Shown here: positions 52,108 to 59,186 of the stretch, in pieces | How positions within the stretch are numbered: the stretch's first letter is position 1 | Layout: the number at the start of each line of letters is the position of its first letter | Source: Deltaproteobacteria bacterium | Lineage (GTDB): Bacteria > Desulfobacterota > Deferrisomatia > Deferrisomatales > JACRMM01 | Reading direction: 5' to 3' | NCBI GenBank assembly: GCA_016214985.1 | Contig: JACRMM010000035.1 | Coordinates: 1-64,000 of the forward strand | Length of the DNA: 64,000 nucleotides | Position numbers and translations under genes: made by a program | Notes under the pieces: model-generated | Told to the model about the DNA's origin: nothing | The model's database searches: none | What the model saw: the letters and a program-made list of their open reading frames with translations, nothing else

Positions 52108-55100
52108 TCAGGGCACCGGCGAGGCCCCGTTGCCACTCGGCAGGAGCGGCTGGATCAGGTGGAAGGGGAGCTTTAAGGTGCGTTCCACCACCCCCAGGAG
52201 TCCGGCGCCGATGTCCGCCGGATGGAGCGGCACGACCGAAGGATCGTCCAGGCTGCCCTGAACCCGCAACGGAATCGCCACGAGCCTCCCCCCCAGCAGA
52301 TAGCCGACCACCGGGATCTTCGCCAGGATCGCGTCGATCGTCTTGAACGGCGCCACGAGCACGGTGAGATCGACCTCCCGCTTCACCAGGTCCACCCGCC
52401 CATCCCAGAAGATCCGCTCGGACGCCCCGTCGAGGGTCGCATGCCGGAACACGAGGGTGCCGCGCTCCAGCGAGGCGTCGGCCTCGAGGGTCCGGTACGC
52501 GAACCCCTCGTGGAAGAGATCCGGGAGGCGCCCGCGGAAGACCTCGGTCACGTTGAGCACGGCGAAGACCTTGGCCAGGAGGCCGAAGCGGTAGATGCGG
52601 CCGTCCCTGGCCGAAAGCGCGACGTCGCCCGCGGAGGAGCGCAGGAGCTCGCCCCGGCGCCCGGCCGCCTGGGCCGACGCGGTGAGCCGGTAGCGGCCCG
52701 TCGCCAGCCCGCCGCGGTCCCAGAGGCACGCCAGCGGCGCGTCGAGGTCCGGCCCTTCGGCGACGGCACGCAGGTCCGCTCGGATGCCCGAGGGCCCCAC
52801 GTCGAACTGCCCAGGCGTCGCGACGCCGCACACCGTCGCCTCCTGGAGGTCCGCGGTGAGGAGCCCCCCGGCCAGCGACACGGTGCCCCGCAGTGGCGAC
52901 CACGCATAGCGGCCGTAGCGAAGCGTTGCCACGTCGAACGCGGCCCGACCGTGCACCGGCAGCTCGCGCAGCCTCTTCCCGAGGCGCCCCCACGCGGACC
53001 CGGTTTGCGACAGCCCGAGGGCTTCGTCCAGGGCCTCGGCGTCCACCTCGCCGGCGGTGATCCGAAGGTCCGCCCGGTACGCCTCCGACTGCGCCTCGAG
53101 CCGCCCCGAGAGCGAGAAGCGGGCCGCGCCGAGCGAGCCCTCGGCGCCCTCGATCGTGACGGTCCTGCCCGAGCCCGCGAGCGCGGCGCGGTCGAGCGTC
53201 AGCGTTGCCGCTCGACCCACCGGGACCCGAACCCCGGTCAACCGCAGGCGGCCGGTCGCGCTCGAGGCGCGGGGAGCGTCGGGCCGCACGTGCGCCGAAA
53301 ACTCGCCGTCCAACTCCGTGAACCAGAACCGCCCGCGGTCGAGCAGCGCCTCCAGGGTGTCGGCGTGCAGGTGGCCGGTGAACCCGACGTCCCACGTACC
53401 CGGGAGGACGGCCAGGGAGAGCCGGGCGTCGGAGAGGGCGTCTCGCACGACGAGCCTCGGCACCTCCACGCGGCCGGCCGCCGTGCGCACCTCTACGTCC
53501 AGGGTGAGCCCCTTCGCCGGCGCCAGCTCTCCCTGGAAGGACGCGCCGCTCTCGGCCCAGGTGAGCCGGCCCCGCCGCAGGGCCACGGCGCGGGAGACCT
53601 TCACGATCCCTGGCAGGGAGCTCTCCCGCGCGATCCAGCCGGCGGCCCGAGGACCGAAGTCCCCTTCCACGGAGGCGTCCACCGAGCGCGGACCGGCGCG
53701 AAGGCCGGTTGCGCGGCCCGAGGTGAGGGCCTCGGCGTCGAGCAGCGAGGCCCGGACGCCCGACCAGGAGAACGCGCCGTCCGACCAGGCCCACCCCCCC
53801 GCGGCCAGGGACAGGCGGCCCGGGAACCACAGGGACGGGACCGCGAACGGCCCGATCGCTCCGCGCGTCCGAATCGTCCACTGGGACGGGTGGCGGGCGG
53901 GCCCGTCCACAGAAAGGGAACTCACGGCCAGCCGGCCCGAGGGAGGCCCGACGTCGCGAAGCGCCTGCCGCGCCCCCGGCGCCGTGAGCAGCCACGGGTA
54001 GAGCTCCGCCACGTCGAGGCTGCCCTGGCCGGAGGTGACGCGCAGGTGGGGCACGCGGCCGAAGGTCACCTCGGCAGCGGCACCCTCCACGGTCGACCCG
54101 CCGACCCGGCCGGTGAGACCCGCTACCGCCGCCCGCCCCTTCCGGGCGTTGAAGGAGCCGCGCAGCTCGAGCGGAAACGGGATCCGCCGATACCGGCCGG
54201 ACACGTCGAAGGCGCGCACCTCCACGGCCGCCGTCAGATGGTCGAGCCGTTCGCCGAGCACCAGCCTCCCGGTCGCCCTTCCCTGGGCGGTGTCGACGAG
54301 CCGCAGTTCGTCTCTGAGCACGCCGGGACGCAGCCAACCCGGAAGGAGCTGCCGGAGCTGGGCGAGGTCGGCCGAGAGCTCACCCTCGAAGGAAAACGGC
54401 CGCTGCGGGCCGAGAAACCCCATCCGGAGCCGTGCCGCCCGCGCCGAAGAGGCGCCGCTGCGGCCGCTCAGGCCCGAGCCCGTCAGGACCCCGCCGGAGA
54501 GCGCGACCTCGCCGGCCGCGTCGGTCACTGGCAGGTCCGCTCCGGGGACGTGCAGGGAGCCCCCGGCGAGGCTGGCCCGGAGCGACAGCGCCGCGAGTTC
54601 GCCCAGTTGCGCCGGCTCCGGCGCCCGGGAGGTGATCGACAGCCGCGGCACCTGTCCTCCTTGCAGTAGATCGCACAACCGGCGGACGAGGGGGACGTCG
54701 GGCACGAGGGTGAGCGCCGCGGCCCGAAGAGGGGCGATCTCGAGATCCGACGCCTCCAGCGCCAGCGCCGCCTGGGGCGCGGCCGGGTTCCAAGAGAACG
54801 ATCCGGAGAGCGCGACCCGCGGCCGCTCGAGTGTCCCACTGGTTAGGGAGACCTCCCACCGGGGGCCCGAGACCGCCACCGTTCCCTGTACCCGGACCCC
54901 GCCCAGCTCCAGCCGCCGCGGGCCCCGCACCACCCTGTAGGCAGGCGTCGACGCCGCCCCGTCCGCCGTCCAGACGCCTTGGCTTGCCTCGACGGCGGTC
55001 GCGTCCCCGGACCACAGTGCGCCGGTAATCCAGCCCGGGCGCTCGGCGCGGAGGTAGCGGGCCAGATCGTCGGACCGAAGGCGCGAGGCACTCAGGTGCA

Positions 55101-55803
55101 CCCGGCCCGCGTGGCGCCCGGGGTCGAGCGACAGGTCCACCGCCAGCCGCTCGGCCACGCTCGCCGTGCACGCGGCGAGGCCGGAGAGTGAGTGACGCGA
55201 GAGGGACAGGGAAGCATCGACACGGTCGAACCAGAAGCGCGTGCCGCGGCGGTCGGCGAGCTCGACCCGGCCCCGCGCCACCGAGAGGGACGCACCCGAC
55301 AGGCGGGCGGCGGCCGCGGACAGCAGCCGGGCGATCGCGTCCTCGGCCCGGGCGACCCCCTGCAGGGACAGAGCGTCACCGGAGGGGACGTCGGGGATGG
55401 GGAGGCGAACCCGGGGGGCCTCGACGCGGATCGACCGGATCCGGACGGTGCGGCGGACGAGGCTCCACGGGTCGGCCGTGATCTCGACCACCGAGGCCTC
55501 GAAGCCCGAAGTGCCGGGCACTTCGGCGCGGACCCCTCGAAGGGTCAACCGCGGCAGAGGCCACAGGGTCAGCTCCGCGGCACGGGTCTGGATGTGCACA
55601 GACAACGTCGCCGACAGCTCCTCGACGAGCCGCGCCCGAACCGCGTCGACGTTCACCAGGCGGGGAACGAGCAGCCAGAGCCCTCCGACCGTGGCCGCCG
55701 CACACAGCGCGAGCGCGGCGGCCAGCAACAGGAGCCGCCGCAGGATTCGCCAGGGGCCGCCTGCGGGGGGAGCTGCCGGGGATGGGTCGTCGGGGCTGGG
55801 CAC
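52108..55803 (-). CDS. AsmA-like envelope protein
   Basis: The 1231-residue protein has a Pro-rich cytoplasmic start, one transmembrane helix near residues 20-45 (LLLLAAALALCAAATVGGL) and a very long beta-strand-rich periplasmic region, the AsmA/TamB-like groove architecture. The conserved AsmA start is recognisable (VNVDAVRARLVEELSATLSV and LRGVRAEVP). The C-terminal part (LVAPFKTIDAILAKIPVVGY, then LLGGRLVAIPLRVQGSLDDP) matches AsmA-like C-terminal domains. It probably shuttles phospholipid to the outer membrane or modulates envelope assembly. A gap of 52 bp separates it from the inverted repeat element. Confidence 0.88.
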   Translation of the reverse strand: MPSPDDPSPAAPPAGGPWRILRRLLLLAAALALCAAATVGGLWLLVPRLVNVDAVRARLVEELSATLSVHIQTRAAELTLWPLPRLTLRGVRAEVPGTSGFEASVVEITADPWSLVRRTVRIRSIRVEAPRVRLPIPDVPSGDALSLQGVARAEDAIARLLSAAAARLSGASLSVARGRVELADRRGTRFWFDRVDASLSLSRHSLSGLAACTASVAERLAVDLSLDPGRHAGRVHLSASRLRSDDLARYLRAERPGWITGALWSGDATAVEASQGVWTADGAASTPAYRVVRGPRRLELGGVRVQGTVAVSGPRWEVSLTSGTLERPRVALSGSFSWNPAAPQAALALEASDLEIAPLRAAALTLVPDVPLVRRLCDLLQGGQVPRLSITSRAPEPAQLGELAALSLRASLAGGSLHVPGADLPVTDAAGEVALSGGVLTGSGLSGRSGASSARAARLRMGFLGPQRPFSFEGELSADLAQLRQLLPGWLRPGVLRDELRLVDTAQGRATGRLVLGERLDHLTAAVEVRAFDVSGRYRRIPFPLELRGSFNARKGRAAVAGLTGRVGGSTVEGAAAEVTFGRVPHLRVTSGQGSLDVAELYPWLLTAPGARQALRDVGPPSGRLAVSSLSVDGPARHPSQWTIRTRGAIGPFAVPSLWFPGRLSLAAGGWAWSDGAFSWSGVRASLLDAEALTSGRATGLRAGPRSVDASVEGDFGPRAAGWIARESSLPGIVKVSRAVALRRGRLTWAESGASFQGELAPAKGLTLDVEVRTAAGRVEVPRLVVRDALSDARLSLAVLPGTWDVGFTGHLHADTLEALLDRGRFWFTELDGEFSAHVRPDAPRASSATGRLRLTGVRVPVGRAATLTLDRAALAGSGRTVTIEGAEGSLGAARFSLSGRLEAQSEAYRADLRITAGEVDAEALDEALGLSQTGSAWGRLGKRLRELPVHGRAAFDVATLRYGRYAWSPLRGTVSLAGGLLTADLQEATVCGVATPGQFDVGPSGIRADLRAVAEGPDLDAPLACLWDRGGLATGRYRLTASAQAAGRRGELLRSSAGDVALSARDGRIYRFGLLAKVFAVLNVTEVFRGRLPDLFHEGFAYRTLEADASLERGTLVFRHATLDGASERIFWDGRVDLVKREVDLTVLVAPFKTIDAILAKIPVVGYLLGGRLVAIPLRVQGSLDDPSVVPLHPADIGAGLLGVVERTLKLPFHLIQPLLPSGNGASPVP

Positions 55804-55865
55804 GGGGTTGGGCTCCTCCGAGTTTGCGCTCGCGAAGCCCAGTGTATCCGCGAAACCCGCAACCG

Positions 55866-55914
55866 CGAAAACAGACAGGGCCTTCCCCGCTCCCGAAGGA
55901 AGAGGAAGGCCCTG
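55866..55914 (-). terminator. Intrinsic terminator downstream of tRNA-Gly
   Basis: On the minus strand CAGGGCCTTCC pairs perfectly with GGAAGGCCCTG (11 bp, loop of 17 nt) and is followed by TCTGTTTT. It lies 34 bp after the tRNA 3' end, so it ends the tRNA transcript before the AsmA-like gene. Confidence 0.85.
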
Positions 55915-55947
55915 CTTCTCACAGCCCGTCGAATGGGGCAGAATCTG

Positions 55948-56023
55948 TGGAGCGGGCGACGAGATTCGAACTCGCGACCCTCAGCTTGGGAAGCTGATAC
56001 TCTACCAACTGAGTTACGCCCGC
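55948..56023 (-). tRNA. tRNA-Gly (anticodon CCC), CCA encoded
   Basis: The transcript folds as a standard cloverleaf. The acceptor stem GCGGGCG/CGCCCGC is perfect, the D arm carries AGTTGGTAGAGT, the anticodon stem TCAGC/GCTGA holds loop TTCCCAA, giving anticodon CCC, and the T arm has GAGTTCGAATCTC. The discriminator is U and CCA is encoded. It reads GGG codons. Confidence 0.95.
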
Positions 56024-56104
56024 CGAAAAACGAGTGCCCATTATAGGCACGGCCGTCCCCCTGTCAACGGCTTTCAAGGGGCCCCGTGGGCCCGGGAGCA
56101 GACC

Positions 56105-56395
56105 ATGGGAACGCTTTGGCAGTGGCACGGGCACGGCAGCCCGCTGACCCTCCTCGTCCTGACCCTGGCCTTCGGTCTCGGCGTTACCCTCCTCGCGCTC
56201 TGGATCGCGCTGCCCTTCGCGGTGTTCGGCGTCAAGTCGGCCCTGCGCGACCTCCTGGTCGCGCAGAGGGAGACGAACCGGCTCCTCGCAGGCCTCGGTC
56301 GGCCGCCGGAGCTGCCGCCCGCGGCCGGGCCCCCGAGGGATCAGGAATCCGCCGTGAGTCATGCACAGATTTCGCAGATGTCTCAGATGGAGTGA
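56105..56395 (+). CDS. Small membrane protein, C-terminus supplied by a repeat
   Basis: The 96-residue product starts at the ATG at 56105. One or two transmembrane segments span residues about 16-45 (LTLLVLTLAFGLGVTLLALW, then IALPFAVFGV). A short amphipathic helix (KSALRDLLVAQRETNRLLAG) follows, which is a common layout for small accessory inner-membrane proteins. A Pro-rich tail follows. The last 13 residues (VSHAQISQMSQME) come from the nonamer repeat element that begins at 56364, so the original C-terminus was probably replaced. No family is recognised. Confidence 0.6.
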   Translation: MGTLWQWHGHGSPLTLLVLTLAFGLGVTLLALWIALPFAVFGVKSALRDLLVAQRETNRLLAGLGRPPELPPAAGPPRDQESAVSHAQISQMSQME

Positions 56396-56500
56396 GTGCG
56401 GGTCGAATCGGAACGAAACCCTTCGGATGGCGGGATCCAGTTCGTGCCCATCCTGTTCTATACCCTCTGTGCCATCTGCAAAATCTGTGGATTCGACCCG
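56364..56500. repeat. Inverted short-period repeat element (CAGATTTCG nonamer family)
   Basis: The left arm CACAGATTTCGCAGATG (56364-56380) matches the reverse complement of the right arm CATCTGCAAAATCTGTG (56473-56489) at 16 of 17 positions. The left arm is built of 9-bp units (CAGATTTCG, CAGATGTCT, CAGATGGAG). A second perfect 10-bp inverted pair (CGGGTCGAAT at 56399-56408, ATTCGACCCG at 56491-56500) interleaves with the first. The core has no gene. Confidence 0.8.
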
Positions 56501-56539
56501 GGTGGCATCTCTAGTAGTCTGCGTACTCTTTGGATTCAA

Positions 56540-57484
56540 TCAGAATCGCCGTCCTCCCTCGGAGCCCAACGTCTCCCTGAGCCGCGCCCAGGCCGAGGGG
56601 TTCACCTCCTGGAGCGTGCGGCGCACGAGCACGAGGTCGGCGCACCCGGCCGCCAGCGCCGCCTCGGTGTTCTCCGCGAGCAGGAGGCCGGAGGCGAAGA
56701 GCCTGGCCCGCACCCCGTCGTCGTCGCGGGGCCCGGCGAGAAGGGCTCGGAAGCGCTCCCAACGGCGGCGGACCTCCTCCACCGAAGGCTTTCCAAAGGG
56801 CGGGAAGAAGCGCTCGAGATAGGCCCCTACGGCCCACCACGCCGGGCCCCACTCCGGGTCCGCCCCGTACCGCCGGCGCGCGCCCTTCACGGCCGAGGAC
56901 TCCACCGGCCAGCCGGCACCTGCGCTGTCCTCCAGATACCCCTCCCGGTAGGCCACGAGCGCCGCGTCGAGCCGCCCGAGCCACTGCCGGACGTCGCCCA
57001 AGGCCAGGTAGGCGGCGGCCGACGGCTCGTGGCGCGAGAGGAGCCCTTCGAGGGCGGCGTGGGCCTGCTCCGGAGCGCCGGTCCAGAGATACAGGACTCC
57101 CCAGGGAAGTCCCTCACCCACGGGCATGCTGAGCTCGACGCCGGCCTCCTGTGCCCGTCTCAGGGCCCGGGCGGCCAGCGCCGCGGCCGCGGCAAGGCCG
57201 GCGTCGCCGCCCATCGCCCGAAACCCGGCGGCTCGCCCCTCCCGCAGAGCGCGGCACGCGGCCAGGGTGCGGCCTCCGAAGACGTCGAGCGCGTCGCCGG
57301 TCCCGGGCACCGCTTCTTCCAACCATCCCGCGGCCTCGAGCGCGGGCCCCGGATCGGGTCCCAGGGGAAACCGGCGGGAGTGCTCCTCGATCAGCGCCCG
57401 GCACGCCGCCGGCTCGAGCCGTCCGAGCGCCTCCAGGGCTCGGAAGTAGAACACGGGTGCGTCCGCGAAGAGGTCGAGCTGCAT
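56540..57484 (-). CDS. Hypothetical protein with TPR-like helices
   Basis: The 314-residue protein starts at the ATG at 57484 and is nearly all helical. Ala/Leu-rich helix pairs such as AAYLALGDVRQWLGRLDAAL and GVLYLWTGAPEQAHAALEGL suggest tetratricopeptide-like repeats. There is no signal peptide and no catalytic motif. It ends 40 bp from the right arm of the 56364-56500 repeat element. It lies 33 bp downstream of the CCA/poly(A) polymerase-type gene, so the two are probably cotranscribed. Function unknown. Confidence 0.7.
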   Translation of the reverse strand: MQLDLFADAPVFYFRALEALGRLEPAACRALIEEHSRRFPLGPDPGPALEAAGWLEEAVPGTGDALDVFGGRTLAACRALREGRAAGFRAMGGDAGLAAAAALAARALRRAQEAGVELSMPVGEGLPWGVLYLWTGAPEQAHAALEGLLSRHEPSAAAYLALGDVRQWLGRLDAALVAYREGYLEDSAGAGWPVESSAVKGARRRYGADPEWGPAWWAVGAYLERFFPPFGKPSVEEVRRRWERFRALLAGPRDDDGVRARLFASGLLLAENTEAALAAGCADLVLVRRTLQEVNPSAWARLRETLGSEGGRRF

Positions 57485-57517
57485 GGTCTTCCCCGGTTCG
57501 TCCCCGTTTGTTCGTAA

Positions 57518-59026
57518 CTACGCTTCGGTCTTCCCGGCTCCCGACGCCGGCGCCCCCTCCTCTTCCGGCAGCTGTTCCACGAGCCGCCGGGCCAGCGCGA
57601 GCGCCTCCCCCCGCGTCGCAACCTCCCCCCGCGCCTCGGCCTCGGCGACGCGGCGCAGGAGCTCGCCGACCGCCGGCCCCTCCGCGAGCCCCAAGGCTTC
57701 GAGGAGGTCGCGTCCGCGCAGGAGCGGAGGGATCTCCCTCTTCTCGCGCTGCTCCCAGTGGAGGGCGAGCAGCTCCCGGCTGGCCCGGAGCACGGCCGGC
57801 AGGGCCGGCGGATTCGGGCCGGTGGCGATCTCGTCGGCGATCGAGAGCAGCAGCGCCTCGGGTACGTCGGCCCGCAGGTCCCGCAGGTAGCGCAGCCGGG
57901 CGGACCGCGTCGGCGGGTCCTGGTGCGCGAGACCGAACAGGCGCAGATGGGCAGCGACGATGTTCTGCGCCGCCGCGCGCGCCCGCCGCCCCAGCCGAAG
58001 GTCGCCGAGAACCCGGCGCAGGAGGTGGCCGCCCTGCACCTCGTGACCGAGGAACCGCCGTCGGCCTCCGGGCTCGACCGTGAGGGTTTCGGGCTTCGCG
58101 AGGTCGTGCAGGAAGGCCACGGCCTTCAGCAGGGCCTCCCGCGAGACCCCGGCCTCCAACTCCTCGGCCAGGTGCCGGCGCAGGGCGTCAGGACGCGGAA
58201 GACCAGCCCGCTCCGGGTCCGCCGCCAGGGCCTCCGCCGCCTCGGCGGCCCGCAGGCTGTGCTCGAGGAGGTCGTGCGAATGGTAGTCGCCCTGGTCGAA
58301 CGACGTCCAGGACCGAACGAAGGCAAAGAGCTCGACGAGGACGCCGTGCTCCGCCAGCGCCCGGAGCGCCCGGGACCCGTTGGGCAGCGCGAGCACGGCG
58401 AAGAGCTCGGTGCGGACCCGCTCGGGCGACACCGTGGCGAGGCCGGCGGCGGCCGAGGCCAGGGCCGCGGGAAGTCCCTCGGCCCACTCGAGGCCGAGGC
58501 CGAAGGCGAAGCGGTACGCCCGGAGCACGCGCAAGGGGTCGTCGGTGAGCGAGGCGGGGGAGCACAGCGCGAGTCGCCGGCGCCCCAGGTCGACGAGGCC
58601 GCCGAGGGGGTCCCGGAGCCCGCGCTCGCCCAGCAGGTCCCAGGCCACCGCGTTGATCGTGAAGTCGCGGCCCCGGAGGTCTCCGGCGAGGTCGGGCGCA
58701 CGAAGGGGCACCAGGTCGACCGTGTCCCCGATCGGGCCGGGGCACGCCACGCGCCACGCGCCCTGCGCCTCGTCCAGCGCGAAGGCGGTGCCGCGGACGA
58801 CGCGCGCCACCTCGGCGGCGGCGGCCGCGCCGGACCCGGGCAGCGCCACGTCGAGGTCCACGCGACCGCCTTCCTGCGCGGCACCGGCCGCAAGATCGCG
58901 AAGCAGCCCGCCCACCAGCCATGCCTCGGCCACGCCGGCGCGCCGCAACGCCTGCTGCACGGCGCCCACGAGCGGCTCCCGGGCGAGTCGCCCGGCAAGG
59001 TCACTGGAATCCCGTTGCCCCGTCAT
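57518..59026 (-). CDS. CCA-adding/poly(A) polymerase family nucleotidyltransferase with HD domain
   Basis: The 502-residue protein starts at the ATG at 59026, with AGGACGGGTGG upstream. The pol-beta-type head has WLVGGLLRDL at residue 37 and the metal-binding VDLDVAL near 57. It also has RGRDFTINAVAWDL and the family C-motif-like LTDDPLRVLRAYRFAFGL. The C-terminal half has an HD-type domain (SHDLLEHSLRAAEAA; AVAFLHDLAKPETL; IVAAHLRLFGLAHQ). The head matches both CCA tRNA nucleotidyltransferase and poly(A) polymerase; the HD domain favours a bacterial CCA-adding enzyme with phosphohydrolase-like module. The tRNA-Gly at 55948 already encodes CCA, so in this strain the enzyme would mainly repair tRNA ends. 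It is divergent from RNase E/G. Confidence 0.85.
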   Translation of the reverse strand: MTGQRDSSDLAGRLAREPLVGAVQQALRRAGVAEAWLVGGLLRDLAAGAAQEGGRVDLDVALPGSGAAAAAEVARVVRGTAFALDEAQGAWRVACPGPIGDTVDLVPLRAPDLAGDLRGRDFTINAVAWDLLGERGLRDPLGGLVDLGRRRLALCSPASLTDDPLRVLRAYRFAFGLGLEWAEGLPAALASAAAGLATVSPERVRTELFAVLALPNGSRALRALAEHGVLVELFAFVRSWTSFDQGDYHSHDLLEHSLRAAEAAEALAADPERAGLPRPDALRRHLAEELEAGVSREALLKAVAFLHDLAKPETLTVEPGGRRRFLGHEVQGGHLLRRVLGDLRLGRRARAAAQNIVAAHLRLFGLAHQDPPTRSARLRYLRDLRADVPEALLLSIADEIATGPNPPALPAVLRASRELLALHWEQREKREIPPLLRGRDLLEALGLAEGPAVGELLRRVAEAEARGEVATRGEALALARRLVEQLPEEEGAPASGAGKTEA

Positions 59027-59186
59027 CCACCCGTCCTGAGAACGCCCCCTGCCGCGCAGCCTGGGAGGGTAGAGAGCCTCCCACGGTCCCTGCCGCGCAA
59101 TCGTTCCTTCTACCGTAGCTTTGCCTCTGGTATATAGTGCATTTTTTGAAAGTCGCCCCCGCAAAGGGGATGCCAAGAGGGGATCC

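Noticed and set aside
56359..56500. CRISPR-like array
   Set aside because: The units are 9 bp with no unique spacers of constant length and no cas genes; it is a short-period repeat.
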